From an uncultured Clostridia bacterium (GTDB lineage: Bacteria > Bacillota > Clostridia > Oscillospirales > Ruminococcaceae), in the NCBI GenBank assembly GCA_947627455.1, contig CANQWC010000002.1, positions 1 to 64,000 on the forward strand: a stretch of DNA of 64,000 nt, written 5' to 3'. The notes under the pieces are model-generated. The model was not told the origin of the DNA and made no database searches. It was given only the letters and a program-made list of their open reading frames with translations. The stretch's first letter is position 1. Each line of letters starts with the position of its first letter. Of this stretch, positions 33,659 to 43,830 are shown piece after piece. A program made the position numbers and the translations under genes.

Positions 33659-35534
33659 TTTTCTGCCTCCCCTGCTGTTCAAGCCGAATCAGAAGCACCG
33701 AGATATCCGCGGGGTTTACCCCCGATATCCGCGACGCCTGACCGACGCTTCTCGGCCGAATTTTCGCAAGCTTTTCAGCGGCCTCAAGCCTCAGCCCGCG
33801 AATCTGAGAATAGTCGATGTCCTCGGGAATCAGCCTGTTTTCAAGCTTTTTCGTCTTTTCAACCTCGGCGAGCTGGAGCTTTATATACCCCTCGTACTTG
33901 ATTCGCAGCTCCGCCTGTTCCCATACTTCGCGCGGCAGGCTCGGCCGCTCGGGGTCAAAAGGCGCAAGGTCTGAGTAGCCGATTTTCGGCCTTTTTAAGA
34001 GCTTTTCAAGGGAGCACGCCTCGGTTATCGGGGTTGTTTCACGTGAAACAAGCAGCGCCGAAAGCTGATCGCTCGGCGAAATTTTAGTCTCGCAAAGGCG
34101 CTTAATTTCGCGCTCGACAGAACTGAGCTTGTCAAGAAGCCGCTGATACCGCCCGTCTGAGACCAGCCCGACGCGGTGGCCGAACGGCACAAGGCGCTCG
34201 TCGGCGTTATCCTCGCGAAGAAGAAGGCGGTATTCGCTGCGCGAGGTCATCATTCGGTAGGGGTCCTGAACGCCCTTGGTGACGAGGTCGTCGATAAGCG
34301 TGCCGATGTATGAGGTCGTGCGGTCCAAAATGAGCGGCTCTTTGCCCAAAATTTTCATCGCGGCGTTGATGCCCGCGACAAGCCCCTGCGCGGCCGCCTC
34401 TTCATAGCCCGAGGTGCCGTTGAACTGGCCCGCGCCGTAAAGCCCCGAGACCGCTTTGAATTCAAGCGTCGGCAGAAGCTCGAGCGAATCGCAGCAGTCG
34501 TATTCGATGGCGTAGGCGTTGCGCATGATCTCGACGTGTTCGAGGCCCTCGATGGTGCGCAAAAACTTCAGCTGAACCTCTTCGGGCAGCGAGCTCGACA
34601 TGCCCTGAAGGTAAAATTCGTCGGTGTCAAGGCCCATCGGCTCGATGAAGAGCTGGTGGCGGGGCTTGTCCGAGAACCTGACGATTTTGTCCTCGATAGA
34701 CGGACAGTATCTCGGCCCGATGCCCTCGATTCTTCCCGAGTAAAGCGGCGAGCGGTCGAGATTGTCAAGAATAATTTTGTGAGTTTCGGCGTTGGTATAG
34801 CTGATGTAACAGGATACGGTGTTTTTAAGCTCGCCCTCGGTCTCGAAAGAAAAAGGCGATATTACGTCGTCTCCGTCCTGCCGCTCTAACTTTGAAAAGT
34901 CGATGCTCCGCCTATGCACCCTTGCGGGGGTGCCGGTTTTAAACCTGCGAAGTGTGACGCCCAGCTCGCGAAGACTTTGAGAAAGCCCGTTAGACGGCAG
35001 CGTTGCGTCGGGGCCAGATTCGTAAGATGTCTCCCCCACATGGACAACACCTTTGAGATATGTGCCCGTACAGACTATCGCCGCCCTGACCTTATAGGCC
35101 GTCCCGAGGCGGGTCACGACACCGCATACGGCGCCGTTTTCATCGGTCTCGACCCGAACGACCTCGGCCTGTTTGATCTCGAGGTTCGGTTCGGCCTCGA
35201 GAACTTTTTTCATGTAGGTGTGATACTTCACGCGGTCGGCCTGAACGCGGTGGCTATGAACTGCGGGGCCCTTGCCGAGGTTCAGAACGCGGCTCTGCAA
35301 AAACGTCGCATCGGCCGCCTTGGCCATTTCGCCGCCGAGCGCGTCGATCTCGCGAACAAGATGGCCCTTAGCCGTGCCGCCGATCGACGGGTTGCAGGGC
35401 ATGTTCGCGATCGAGTCAAGACTTATCGTGAAGAGCGCCGCCCGAAGCCCGAGTCGGGCGATCGCAAGTGCGGCTTCGACGCCCGCGTGGCCCGCGCCGA
35501 TCACCGCGACGTCGTATTCAGAGAGATATGGCAT
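33648..35534 (-). CDS. mnmG: tRNA uridine-34 carboxymethylaminomethyl modification enzyme, FAD subunit
   Basis: With MnmE it modifies the wobble uridine of several tRNAs. 628 aa with N-terminal FAD motif [31 protein letters not shown] and the C-terminal helical domain ending [12 protein letters not shown]. The gene contains an exact parS palindrome at 34035-34050. Complete. Confidence 0.97.
   Translation of the reverse strand: MPYLSEYDVAVIGAGHAGVEAALAIARLGLRAALFTISLDSIANMPCNPSIGGTAKGHLVREIDALGGEMAKAADATFLQSRVLNLGKGPAVHSHRVQADRVKYHTYMKKVLEAEPNLEIKQAEVVRVETDENGAVCGVVTRLGTAYKVRAAIVCTGTYLKGVVHVGETSYESGPDATLPSNGLSQSLRELGVTLRRFKTGTPARVHRRSIDFSKLERQDGDDVISPFSFETEGELKNTVSCYISYTNAETHKIILDNLDRSPLYSGRIEGIGPRYCPSIEDKIVRFSDKPRHQLFIEPMGLDTDEFYLQGMSSSLPEEVQLKFLRTIEGLEHVEIMRNAYAIEYDCCDSLELLPTLEFKAVSGLYGAGQFNGTSGYEEAAAQGLVAGINAAMKILGKEPLILDRTTSYIGTLIDDLVTKGVQDPYRMMTSRSEYRLLLREDNADERLVPFGHRVGLVSDGRYQRLLDKLSSVEREIKRLCETKISPSDQLSALLVSRETTPITEACSLEKLLKRPKIGYSDLAPFDPERPSLPREVWEQAELRIKYEGYIKLQLAEVEKTKKLENRLIPEDIDYSQIRGLRLEAAEKLAKIRPRSVGQASRISGVNPADISVLLIRLEQQGRQKNED
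34035..34050. promoter_or_regulatory. parS site 2, inside mnmG
   Basis: Exact TGTTTCACGTGAAACA within the coding sequence, read as VSRET. Origin-proximal parS sites inside genes of this cluster are common in Firmicutes. Confidence 0.95.
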
Positions 35535-35584
35535 AAAATGGTCCTTTCTGGGGGGTGGAAAATTAAGGGGGAGCTGCTTCCATT

Positions 35585-35636
35585 ATTATAAGGTATACCC
35601 GCGAAGTCCGATTGGCTACAAAAACCAGTATTCATT
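35585..35636. repeat. Hybrid of a TTATAAGGTA end and a GA-hairpin 3' half
   Basis: TTATAAGGTATACCCGCGA (left end of the first family) runs straight into AGTCCGATTGGCTACAAAAACC...ATTCAT (3' half of the second). The two share CGCGA at the join. It ends at the mnmE stop codon. Confidence 0.65.
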
Positions 35637-36999
35637 ATTTCCCCACGCAAAACCTTCCGAACACATCGTTGACCACCGCTTCGGTGGCGCGTTCGCCAGT
35701 GAGCTCTAACAGTGCGCCTGCGGCCGAATCGATGCAGACCGTCACCGCGTCAAGCGTCTCGCCCGAGCGCAGCGCCCCGAGCGCCCCCTCGATATGCCCG
35801 AGCGCCCTGTCGCAGCAAAGCTTTTGCCGCTCGTTCGCGAAAACCGTCGGCACCTCGGCATAGCCCGCCAAATTCCATATTCTGTAAACCGCCTCGCGGA
35901 TTTTCTCCAGCCCGAGGCCCTCTTTTGCCGATACGCTGAGTATATTCTCATCTTTAATATACTCATCGTTTATTTTTTTGGGCAGATCGCACTTGTTCAC
36001 GACGATAATTCGCCGCCGATTTTTGGTGCGCTCCAAGAGTTCAAGGTCGTCGCCCGAAAGCTCGCGAGAGCCGTCGAGCACCAAAAACACAAGCTCAGCG
36101 CGTTCGAGGGCCTTTTCGGCGAGCCGAACCCCGAGCCGTTCGACCTCATCTTCCGATTCTCGAAGCCCCGCCGTGTCGGAGATTCGCAAAACCACATCGC
36201 CGAGCCGCAGGCTCTCCTCGACGACGTCGCGGGTGGTGCCCGCGGTCGGGGTGACAATCGAGCGCTCAAAGCCGAGCAGCGCGTTCATCAGCGTCGATTT
36301 GCCGACGTTCGGGCAGCCGATGATTACGCTGTTTATCCCCTCGCGGAAAATTTTTCCGCTGTCATAGTCTCTTATAATTTTCGCGAGGCTCTCGCGGCAG
36401 TCGCAGAGGGCGGCCTCGATTTCGCCGTCCGAGGTCTCGGGGATATCCTCGTCGGGGTAGTCTGTCCATGCGGCGAGCCCGCCCAGAAGCCCGACAAGCC
36501 GATCACTGACCTTGTGAATGTTTTTGAAGAGCGCGCCTTCCCTCATCATGTTTGCGCTTTCGAGGGCGCTCTCCCCCTCGGCAGAGATTATATCCGCAAC
36601 GGCCTCGGCCTGAGTGAGCGAGAGCTTGCCGTTTAGAAAGGCTCTTTTTGTGAACTCCCCTGCCGATGCGGGTTCCGCGCCCGCAGATATGACCTCGCGA
36701 AGAATTCTTCGGGTGACGAAGATTCCCCCGTGGCATGAGATTTCAACGGTGTCCTCGCCCGTATAGCTCTTCGGGGCGCGAAAAACGGTCAGAAGAACGT
36801 CGTCAAGGGTCTGCCCGCCCGCGACAATTCGCCCATAGGCGCAGGTGTGCCCCGCCATTTCGCTGACGCGGCGCTTCCCGAAGGATACAAAGAGCTTTTC
36901 GGCGACATCTATCGCCTTTTCGCCGCTGATTCTTATGACCGAAATACCCCCTGCGGCGGGCGGGGTTGATATCGCGGCAACTGTTGACAAAAGGCTCAC
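35635..36999 (-). CDS. mnmE: tRNA modification GTPase MnmE
   Basis: GTPase partner of MnmG. 454 aa: N-terminal tetrahydrofolate-binding domain, helical domain, an inserted G domain with GCPNVGKST (G1), TTRD (G2), DTAGLRES (G3) and NKCD (G4), and the C-terminal zinc/methyl-transfer motif CVGK (usual CIGK) as the last four residues. Start is GTG 36999. The stop codon adjoins a repeat element. Confidence 0.96.
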   Translation of the reverse strand: MSLLSTVAAISTPPAAGGISVIRISGEKAIDVAEKLFVSFGKRRVSEMAGHTCAYGRIVAGGQTLDDVLLTVFRAPKSYTGEDTVEISCHGGIFVTRRILREVISAGAEPASAGEFTKRAFLNGKLSLTQAEAVADIISAEGESALESANMMREGALFKNIHKVSDRLVGLLGGLAAWTDYPDEDIPETSDGEIEAALCDCRESLAKIIRDYDSGKIFREGINSVIIGCPNVGKSTLMNALLGFERSIVTPTAGTTRDVVEESLRLGDVVLRISDTAGLRESEDEVERLGVRLAEKALERAELVFLVLDGSRELSGDDLELLERTKNRRRIIVVNKCDLPKKINDEYIKDENILSVSAKEGLGLEKIREAVYRIWNLAGYAEVPTVFANERQKLCCDRALGHIEGALGALRSGETLDAVTVCIDSAAGALLELTGERATEAVVNDVFGRFCVGK

Positions 37000-37046
37000 C
37001 CACTTTTTAAAAAGGCGGCTCCAACGCTGAAACCGCCCTTAAATCA

Positions 37047-37847
37047 TTAAAACTCGATCTTCGAGTAAAGCCCCGCGCCCATTTCGTCCTCGGGCTTGGG
37101 TTTTTTATAGTCCTTCTCGAAGCTTGACGAGATATCAAGGCTTCTGGCCTTGAAGTCCTCGCGGCGGCGGCCGTTGCGTCTTCCTCCCTTGCGGTCGTTT
37201 CTGTCGCCGTTTCTGCGGCCGCGGTATTCCGAATGTTCGGTCGAGCTTATAAGCACCTTTCTGTAGGGCTCTTCGCCGACAGAGCGGCTTGTCGCGTTCT
37301 CGATCTCGGAGACTGCCGCGTGAATGATCCGCCTCTCATAGGGGTTCATGGGTTCAAGCGCGACGGTTCTGCCGATCCTCTTTGACTTCGCGACCATTTT
37401 TTTCGCGAGCTCTTCAAGCTGAACCTTTCTCTTCGCCCTGAAGCCGCAGCAGTCGGTTGCGATTCTGTAATAGTTCTTATCGCTGCGGTTCGCGACGAGC
37501 GACGCAAGATACTGGAGCGAATCAAGGGTCTCGCCTCTTCTTCCGATGATTCCCTCGACGCCCTCGCCCTTTATTTCAAGAAGCGAGCCGCCCTCGATCT
37601 CCGAAATCTCGACATAAGGCGATTCAAAGCCCATCGCGGTCATCACCGAGACGATATAGTCGGCAGCGACCTCGGGTTTTGATTTTTCATACTCCGCCTC
37701 GACCTTTGCCTCGCCCTTAAGCCCGAAGAGGCCCTTTTTCGGCTCTTCCAAGACGGTAAACGCGATTTTTTCAGCGTCGACGTTGAATTCCTTTGCCGCG
37801 AGCGCCTTTGCCTCGTCGACGGTTTTTGCGGTGAAAATCTGTTTCAT
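37047..37847 (-). CDS. jag: Jag/KhpB RNA-binding protein
   Basis: RNA-binding regulator linked to YidC and cell elongation. 266 aa: Jag-N domain (MKQIFTAKTVDEAKALAAKEF), a KH domain with GEGVEGIIGRRGETLDSLQYL, an R3H domain (MNPYERRIIHAAVS), then a basic Arg/Gly/Asn-rich linker and an acidic tail. The tail after R3H is longer than usual. ATG 37847 is preferred over a GTG nine codons upstream because MKQI is the usual start. Confidence 0.93.
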   Translation of the reverse strand: MKQIFTAKTVDEAKALAAKEFNVDAEKIAFTVLEEPKKGLFGLKGEAKVEAEYEKSKPEVAADYIVSVMTAMGFESPYVEISEIEGGSLLEIKGEGVEGIIGRRGETLDSLQYLASLVANRSDKNYYRIATDCCGFRAKRKVQLEELAKKMVAKSKRIGRTVALEPMNPYERRIIHAAVSEIENATSRSVGEEPYRKVLISSTEHSEYRGRRNGDRNDRKGGRRNGRRREDFKARSLDISSSFEKDYKKPKPEDEMGAGLYSKIEF

Positions 37848-37924
37848 GTTACTTTTTGACCTCCTGTTTGACACAACTGTATATTACTCCTGAGCGGAGA
37901 AATTGACAATATTTTTGCTGAGAA

Positions 37925-39253
37925 TCAGTCGCCGTACTTCTCGGCCATTCTCTTTCTTGCCTCAAGAACACGCGGGTCGACCTCTTCATCGTCGTCGACG
38001 AGCTTGGCGCGAGCCTCGTTTATCTTCTGGCGCTCGATCTCCTTCCGCTCGTTCTTTGAAAGCTTTACCTCGGGGGCGTCAAGGTCGTCAAGAAGATTCT
38101 GTCCGCCGCCCTGTTGGGCCTTCTGCTGTTCAAGAGCAAGCTGATAGAGCGAGGGCCGCCTTGCGTTCTTCTTTGATTCCTTCGCGAGAATTTTCTCCAT
38201 TCTTGCGGGGGTGAAGTAAAGGTTCAGCGAAACGGTCTGCACCAGCGCGATTATCGAGCCGTAAATCCAGTAGATACCGATACCCGCGGGGAAGCTGAAA
38301 GCTATCCAGAACGAGATCAGCGGCAGGGCATACATCATTCCCATCATGCCCTTTGCCGAGCCCATATCCTGACCGTTGCGCTTCATCATAAGCTGAGAAA
38401 TCACGGTCAGAAGAACCTGGAAGACCAGCGAGAGAATCGGGATAAGAACATAGATTGACGACCAGCTCGGGTAGGCGCCGAGGTCGAAGCCGAGGAAGGT
38501 ATAGTTGAACCCCGAACAGAATTCGGCGACCTCGGGGTCGAAGAGGCTCGGGTAAGCCCTCGCGACAGAGAGAACGAGTATCTGAACCCTGTCGGTCGCG
38601 CCGCCCGCGGCAAGCCTGCTCGAGAATTTCTTCGGGTCGTTGAAGTATTGGTCGATGGTCGGATAGGCCTCGAACCCCGCCTCAACAGAGGCAAGGCGCT
38701 CGTCGGTGAGCTTCAAATTATCGCTGAGGCCCTCGTTATAGGCCGAGAGAAGCTCGTGAAGATTTGTGCCGTCGGCAAGGCGCTCCTCAAGCGTCGGCGC
38801 GGCGCTCGCGCCCTCGGGAATATCCTTGCTTATTGCCTGAGAGATGCTGTAATAATCCGCGACGGTCTGAACCGACTCGGTGATTTTTTCCTTCGGCAGG
38901 CTCGAGATATAGGTCATCGGGGCATAAACGACCTCGATAACCGCAAAGAGAATGATATATGTCAGAATCATTCCGAAGCAGCCGTTAGTCGGGCTCACGC
39001 CCTCTTGGTTATAGAGCTCCATGGTCGCTTCGTTGAGCTTTTCGCGGTTGTTGGCGTATTTTTTCTGAATCTGTTCAAGCTTCGGGCGAAGCTTTGCCAT
39101 TCTTGCCGACGATTTCTGCTGTTTGATGCTTGAGGGAAGCATCACAAGCCTTGTGATTATCGCGAAGAGAAAAAGCGCGATGCCGTAGTTTTTGACAAGA
39201 AGGTAGCAGCCCTTCATTATCCACCCGAACGGGATAGCTATTATTTTAAACAT
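37925..39253 (-). CDS. yidC: Membrane protein insertase YidC/Oxa1
   Basis: Inserts membrane proteins. 442 aa with no lipobox: the first helix starts MFKIIAIPFGWIMKGCYLLV. The Oxa1 core is present (SSIKQQKSSARMAKLRPKLEQIQKKY, GCFGMILTYIILFAVIEVVYAPM, a distal GIGIYWIYGSIIALVQ helix). An extracellular insert of about 130 residues separates the helices, longer than in Bacillus SpoIIIJ, and a Lys/Glu-rich tail of about 90 residues could bind ribosomes. ATG 39253 follows GAAAGG. Confidence 0.94.
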   Translation of the reverse strand: MFKIIAIPFGWIMKGCYLLVKNYGIALFLFAIITRLVMLPSSIKQQKSSARMAKLRPKLEQIQKKYANNREKLNEATMELYNQEGVSPTNGCFGMILTYIILFAVIEVVYAPMTYISSLPKEKITESVQTVADYYSISQAISKDIPEGASAAPTLEERLADGTNLHELLSAYNEGLSDNLKLTDERLASVEAGFEAYPTIDQYFNDPKKFSSRLAAGGATDRVQILVLSVARAYPSLFDPEVAEFCSGFNYTFLGFDLGAYPSWSSIYVLIPILSLVFQVLLTVISQLMMKRNGQDMGSAKGMMGMMYALPLISFWIAFSFPAGIGIYWIYGSIIALVQTVSLNLYFTPARMEKILAKESKKNARRPSLYQLALEQQKAQQGGGQNLLDDLDAPEVKLSKNERKEIERQKINEARAKLVDDDEEVDPRVLEARKRMAEKYGD

Positions 39254-39291
39254 TGATTTCAACCTTTCCGAGGCCCGAAGCCCCGCTCTCT

Positions 39292-39546
39292 TCATTCGGT
39301 TTTTGACCTGCTTTTCAGGGTATAGAGCATGAATTTTTCGGGAACATGATCGACCCCGCCGTTTGACCACGGGTTGCAGCGAAGAATCCGCCAGCCCGCA
39401 AGGATCATGCCCTTTAAGGCGCCGAACCTCTCGATCGCGGTGACGGCGTATTCCGAGCAGGTGGGATAGTATTTGCAGCAAGGCCTTTTCAGCGGAGAAA
39501 TATACCGCCGATATATCCCGATGAGCTTAATGAGAATTTTTTTCAC
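39292..39546 (-). CDS. yidD: Membrane protein insertion efficiency factor YidD
   Basis: Small membrane-associated protein of 84 aa that aids YidC. Family core [20 protein letters not shown], then [19 protein letters not shown] with its conserved cysteines. Start is GTG 39546, overlapping rnpA by 20 bases; this gives [14 protein letters not shown], the usual beginning. Confidence 0.93.
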   Translation of the reverse strand: MKKILIKLIGIYRRYISPLKRPCCKYYPTCSEYAVTAIERFGALKGMILAGWRILRCNPWSNGGVDHVPEKFMLYTLKSRSKTE

Positions 39547-39877
39547 TTGATCTTTCAATTTCCCTCGCGAGCTTTTTAAAGAACGGGTCAAGCCCGAAGG
39601 ATTTCATTCCGACGGTGTCGCCCCTTGCGACGATCACGATATCATAGCCGATCGGAAGCAGGAGTTCATTTTTTCTGTATGCCGCGCGGATAATTCTTTT
39701 TGCGCGATTTCTTTCGACCGCCCCGCCGACCTTTTTCCCGACGGTTATGCCGAAGCGGTTATAGGGCCTGTTATTTTTAAGAAAATAGCCGACTGCGCCG
39801 CCTGCCGATGCCCTTCCGCCCCGCTTATAGACCCTTGTAAAAACAGCGGAGTCCTTTAAAATTTCAGTGTAAAGCAA
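39527..39877 (-). CDS. rnpA: Ribonuclease P protein component
   Basis: Protein subunit of RNase P that helps the RNA subunit cleave pre-tRNA leaders. 116 aa, with the RNR signature [16 protein letters not shown] and [13 protein letters not shown]. Located between rpmH and yidD as in almost all Firmicutes. Confidence 0.96.
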   Translation of the reverse strand: MLYTEILKDSAVFTRVYKRGGRASAGGAVGYFLKNNRPYNRFGITVGKKVGGAVERNRAKRIIRAAYRKNELLLPIGYDIVIVARGDTVGMKSFGLDPFFKKLAREIERSSEKNSH

Positions 39878-40000
39878 ATTGAACCCTCCGCCGATTTAAA
39901 AGAAAAGACCACATTGAATATGTGGCCGAACAGAAACCGAAAACGGGAAGTCAGAAGCCGAAATTCCCTCCGACCTCCGACTTTCGATATCATGTTTTCT

Positions 40001-40144
40001 TCAATAGGTGAGCTTTGCTCTTCCCTTTGCGCGTCTTCTGGCCAAAACCTTACGACCGTTTTTGGTTGCCATTCTCTTAAAGAAGCCGTGCTCTTTCTTG
40101 CGATGGATTTTTTTAGGCTGATAAGTTCTTTTGATCTGAGCCAT
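40001..40144 (-). CDS. rpmH: 50S ribosomal protein L34
   Basis: 47-aa basic ribosomal protein, [19 protein letters not shown] then [18 protein letters not shown], a standard L34. ATG 40144 follows AAAGGGGG. First gene of the leftward origin-proximal series. The 122-base gap to rnpA has a small hairpin CCACATTGAATATGTGG (39909-39925). Confidence 0.97.
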   Translation of the reverse strand: MAQIKRTYQPKKIHRKKEHGFFKRMATKNGRKVLARRRAKGRAKLTY

Positions 40145-40197
40145 ATTCCTGACCCCCTTTGACGATTATTTGAATACAGATAGCCTTACAAGGTAGT

Positions 40198-40227
40198 ATT
40201 ATATAACAAACGGCAGGCTCTTGTCAA
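40198..40227 (-). promoter_or_regulatory. Promoter of rpmH
   Basis: Minus strand TTGACA (40227-40222), 18-base spacer, perfect TATAAT (40203-40198), 54 bases before the start codon. Confidence 0.8.
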
Positions 40228-40413
40228 TAGTTAATTCTGAGATTTTTTAATTTTTGGACAGAGAATAGGACATATCTACACCATTTTAATAGCTTCACTT
40301 ATATTGAACATCAGTCCACAAACTCTTCTTTCTTTTTCAATTAAATTTTTCTTTTGTGTAATTATACCATAAATCGAGTCCGAAAGTCTGTACTATTATA
40401 AATATATTTGGTC
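40228..40413. other. AT-rich rpmH-dnaA intergenic region
   Basis: Between the divergent rpmH and dnaA promoters. AT-rich with no ORF. Only degenerate DnaA-box-like sequences are seen (ATATCTACA near 40272 and AGTCCACA near 40313). It may be part of a bipartite origin, but nothing in it is diagnostic. Confidence 0.4.
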
Positions 40414-40442
40414 TTGAAAAATTCTCGGGTTTGTGTTATAAT
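40414..40442 (+). promoter_or_regulatory. Promoter of dnaA
   Basis: TTGAAA (40414-40419), 17-base spacer, perfect TATAAT (40437-40442), about 110 bases before the start codon. Confidence 0.75.
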
Positions 40443-40552
40443 AAAATTAGGAAAACATATTGTGGGCGATCTCGTTTATTTGACACCGCCCGCTTTAATA
40501 TTCTTAATATTACACCGTTTTTTAATAAAAATCAAGAGAAAGGAATTTTAAA

Positions 40553-41920
40553 ATGGATTCATTCAGCGAAATGTTTGAAACCGTCAAGCAGGTCTGCCAC
40601 AACGACCCGACAGTAAGTGAAATCGGCTATAACAAATGGATCAAGGTACTCGAAGCGCACAAATTTGAAAACGGCGTCGCGATTTTGTCGACGACCAACG
40701 AATTCATGAGAAGAACCACCCTCGATATCTACGAAAAACCCCTCAAGAACGCCTTTGAACAGGTTTTCGGTTTTCCTGTCGATATTGAACTTATCGTGAG
40801 CGGCAACCCCGCGCCAGCGTCGCCTTCGGATCAGGACGGCTTTTCCGAGATCGAGCAGCGCATGGCCGACCTTCTTTCAAGCCATCAGCGCAGCGACTAT
40901 GAGCTCACCTTTGAAAACTTCATAAAGGGCAAGTCAAACGAGCTTGCCTATGCATACTGCATCGCGGTATCGCGGAAAAAGAGCGTTCAGAACGGCCGAA
41001 GCGTTTTTAACCCGCTGTTTATTTACGGCGATTCGGGCCTCGGCAAAACCCACCTCTTAAAGGCCATCGAGCACGAGGTGAGAAAAAATTACCCCGATAT
41101 CAACATCATCTACACCACGGGCGAAAGCTTCACAAACGAGCTCGTCAAGGCGGTATCTGACAAGGACACCTATTCTTTCCATGAGAAATACCGCAACGTC
41201 GATTATCTTCTGATGGACGACATTCAGTTCATCGCGGGTAAGGAAATGACTCAGGAAGAATTCTTCCACACCTTCAACGAGCTCTACAATCAGGGCAAAC
41301 AAATCGTCATCACTTCGGATATCTCGCCGAACAGGATAAAGAAGCTTGAAGAGCGAATCAAGACCCGCTTTGCCCTCGGCGTTCAGGCCGACATTCAGCC
41401 GCCCGATTTTGAAACCAGAATGGCGATAGTCAAGCGCAAGGCCGAGCTTTTGGACCTCAACCTGCCCGACCCCGTCGCGAGGATTATTTCCGAGAAAATA
41501 AAGAATAATATCCGCCAGCTCGAGGGCGCCGTCAATAAAATCAAGGGCCTGACTATGTTCTCGAACGAGTCGCCGTCGATATCGATGGCTCAGCGCGTAA
41601 TCAAAGAGACGCTCATCGACGCCCAGCCCGCAGAAATCACCGTCGAGAGGATTTTAAACGACGTCTCGCTCGTTTTCGGGGTTCAGCCCGAGGATTTAAG
41701 GTCTGCAAACCGCAACGCCCAGATCTCGCTCGCAAGAAAGGTTGCTATATACATAATCAGAGAGGTCAAGGGCATGTCCTTCACGGCAATCGGCGAGGAA
41801 TTCCACCGCAACCACTCGACGATGACGATAAGCTATGCCGACATCAAGGACGTCATGAAGACGAACGGCGACCTCAAGGACACCGTCGACGAGATCATAA
41901 ACAACCTCAAGACGATTTAA
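40553..41920 (+). CDS. dnaA: Chromosomal replication initiator DnaA
   Basis: AAA+ ATPase that opens oriC. 455 aa: domain I (about 1-80), a short linker, domain III with Walker A GDSGLGKTHLL and Walker B LLMDDIQFI, and C-terminal domain IV with the DNA-binding signature EFHRNHSTMTISYADI. In most DnaA this reads GRDHTTV or GRDHSTV. Here Asn420 replaces the Asp that in E. coli (Asp433) contacts DnaA-box bases, so the box preference may differ. ATG 40553 follows GAAAGGA. Confidence 0.97.
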   Translation: MDSFSEMFETVKQVCHNDPTVSEIGYNKWIKVLEAHKFENGVAILSTTNEFMRRTTLDIYEKPLKNAFEQVFGFPVDIELIVSGNPAPASPSDQDGFSEIEQRMADLLSSHQRSDYELTFENFIKGKSNELAYAYCIAVSRKKSVQNGRSVFNPLFIYGDSGLGKTHLLKAIEHEVRKNYPDINIIYTTGESFTNELVKAVSDKDTYSFHEKYRNVDYLLMDDIQFIAGKEMTQEEFFHTFNELYNQGKQIVITSDISPNRIKKLEERIKTRFALGVQADIQPPDFETRMAIVKRKAELLDLNLPDPVARIISEKIKNNIRQLEGAVNKIKGLTMFSNESPSISMAQRVIKETLIDAQPAEITVERILNDVSLVFGVQPEDLRSANRNAQISLARKVAIYIIREVKGMSFTAIGEEFHRNHSTMTISYADIKDVMKTNGDLKDTVDEIINNLKTI

Positions 41921-42250
41921 CCGAACTTTCAACCCGACTCATCGCGAAAACACGCGCCGCAAAGATGTTTTCAAAGCTTTCAACCGCAGAGTTTTCAAAA
42001 GTTGCACGTTTTTTCAATCAAAAGACAACATTCAACGAACAGTCTTTGCGATTTCAAACGGTTGAAAAAGTTTCCGACATTTTCCGAGATTCGGGTTGAA
42101 AATCTGTTGAGCCGATTTTCGGCGATCTTTTGGGCTTTGCCCAAGCTTTTCAACTTTCCCGCCGCCTCTAATACTAATACTAAAAATATATATATCCATT
42201 CATTCATAATCGGAGATTTTCCGAGACGCTCAAGTGAAATTTTAAACCGA
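41921..42250. other. Candidate origin of replication (oriC), dnaA-dnaN gap
   Basis: Contains three exact TTTTCAAC octamers (42061-42068 and 42095-42102 reversed, 42147-42154) and at least six one-mismatch versions (for example 41927, 41968, 41977, 41992, 42011, 42029). Next comes an AT-rich stretch with three TACTAA-type units and an AT run (42168-42197), a plausible unwinding element. No TTATCCACA box is present. The position between dnaA and dnaN and the strand switch support origin function. Confidence 0.6.
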
Positions 42251-42265
42251 GCGGTTTCAAGGGGC

Positions 42266-42420
42266 ATAAACCCCCTCCCCGTGGGAGGGGGCAAGCGACG
42301 CCCACGGCTTTGAAACAGCGGTCACACTTTTAAGTTTTGCCGAAAGTTTGTTTCAGAAAATATCCCGAAATGGCGGAGCGATTTTATAAACAGCACGAGG
42401 CGAAGCCGAGTACCTTATAA
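42266..42420. repeat. TTATAAGGTA element, partial copy, between dnaA and dnaN
   Basis: Right part only: CCCCGTGGG palindrome, AAGCGACGCC, GGCGGAGCG and the end hairpin ACGA-GGC-gaa-GCC-GAGT before TACCTTATAA. Further GC-rich palindromes and a CATCGTGCGCAGCACGATAC hairpin continue to about 42650. No gene is seen before dnaN. Confidence 0.65.
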
Positions 42421-42725
42421 CCTCTGAGCCGCAGGCATTCACCGTGGTCTCGCACACCTAACCTAAGAAACGGACAGCCTTCCCCTTTTAGGGGAAGGAC
42501 AGATAGGGAAGCTTTAACAGCATCGTGCGCAGCACGATACCTCGCAAGTCTTCCCCCGCCCCCTCTGAGGGGGCAAAGGGGGAACTTAAAAAGGGGTACG
42601 GGGGTGGAGCCCCCTGTCCCTTGCAGGGATAGGGGGTCGGGGGGTTGGGTTTTCAAAGCTCAAAAAAATAAATTCACATCGCAAAAATATCAGAAAAATT
42701 TTCCCTTTCCAAAGGAGGCATTTTT

Positions 42726-43829
42726 ATGAAAATAATCTGCAACAAACAGGCGCTCTATGAGGCCCTCGTGAACGTTTCAAAGGCCGCGGCCGATAAGTCT
42801 ACCATCCCCGCGCTTGAGGGCGTAAAGCTTCGCCTTTTCGATTCAACGCTGATGCTCACGGGCTATGACCTCGAGATCGGGATAAACACCACAATCCCCG
42901 TCGTGTCGGCGGACAGCGGCGAGATAGTCGTTAATTCCCGCCTGTTCTCCGATATTGTCAAGAGAATGCCTACCGATGAAATTGAAATCGACATCGCCGA
43001 GAATATGGCCGTCACCATCATCGGCGGCGTGACCGAGTATTCAATAACCGCGCTTTCGGCGGCGGAATACCCCGCGATCCCCGAGCTCGGCGAGGGCGAA
43101 GAGATAACGCTTTCTCAGGGCGTTCTGAAAAGCCTTATTTCCGAGACGGTCTTTGCGGTCTCGACCAACGACACCAAACCTATTTTAAAGGGCGAGCTCT
43201 TTGAGATAGTTTCGCATAAGCTCAACGTCGTCGCGATTGACGGCTTCAGGCTCGCCGTCCGCACCGAAACGGTAAAATATGACAACGACATCAAGTTCAT
43301 CGTCCCGTCGAAAACTCTTCTTGAGGTCTCGCGCCTCTTAAAAGATGAGGACATCGAGTGCGCTATCCGCGTCACCAAAAAACAGGTAGTCTTCGACTTC
43401 TCGGGTTATACCGTTTTTTCGAGGCTCTTAGAGGGCGAGTTCCACAACTATCGCGGCTCGATTCCGCAGAACAGCGTCACCGAGGTAATTATCAGCAAGC
43501 GCGAGCTCACCGACTGCCTTGAAAGGGCGTCGCTGCTCATCAACGAGAGGATTAAAAGCCCCGTCAAGTGCCTGTTCGACAACGGCGCGCTGAAAGTCAC
43601 CTGTTCGACCTCTATCGGCAAAATCAACGATGAGAATCCCGCCGACATCACCGGCCCGAAAATCGAGATCGGCTTCAACTGCAAGTTCCTGCTCGACCCG
43701 TTAAAGGTCATCAAGGACGACAAGATAAAGCTTCTGATGAACGGCGGCAACCTGCCGATGAAGATAGTGCCGCTTAAGGGCGACGAGTATACATACCTTG
43801 TCCTGCCCGTGCGCCTGCGGAGCGAGTGA
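42726..43829 (+). CDS. dnaN: DNA polymerase III sliding clamp (beta subunit)
   Basis: Ring clamp that tethers the replicative polymerase. 367 aa, normal length, three repeated domains. Start [21 protein letters not shown] and end YLVLPVRL are typical. ATG 42726 follows AAAGGAGG. Confidence 0.97.
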   Translation: MKIICNKQALYEALVNVSKAAADKSTIPALEGVKLRLFDSTLMLTGYDLEIGINTTIPVVSADSGEIVVNSRLFSDIVKRMPTDEIEIDIAENMAVTIIGGVTEYSITALSAAEYPAIPELGEGEEITLSQGVLKSLISETVFAVSTNDTKPILKGELFEIVSHKLNVVAIDGFRLAVRTETVKYDNDIKFIVPSKTLLEVSRLLKDEDIECAIRVTKKQVVFDFSGYTVFSRLLEGEFHNYRGSIPQNSVTEVIISKRELTDCLERASLLINERIKSPVKCLFDNGALKVTCSTSIGKINDENPADITGPKIEIGFNCKFLLDPLKVIKDDKIKLLMNGGNLPMKIVPLKGDEYTYLVLPVRLRSE

Positions 43830-43830
43830 T

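Noticed and set aside
39905-39990. Third copy of the GATGTGGCCG repeat near rpmH
   Set aside because: Only a short TGTGGCCGAA and loosely similar AGTCAGAAG remain, too little to call.
40228-40413. Consensus DnaA boxes in the rpmH-dnaA gap
   Set aside because: No site within one mismatch of TTATCCACA was found by eye.
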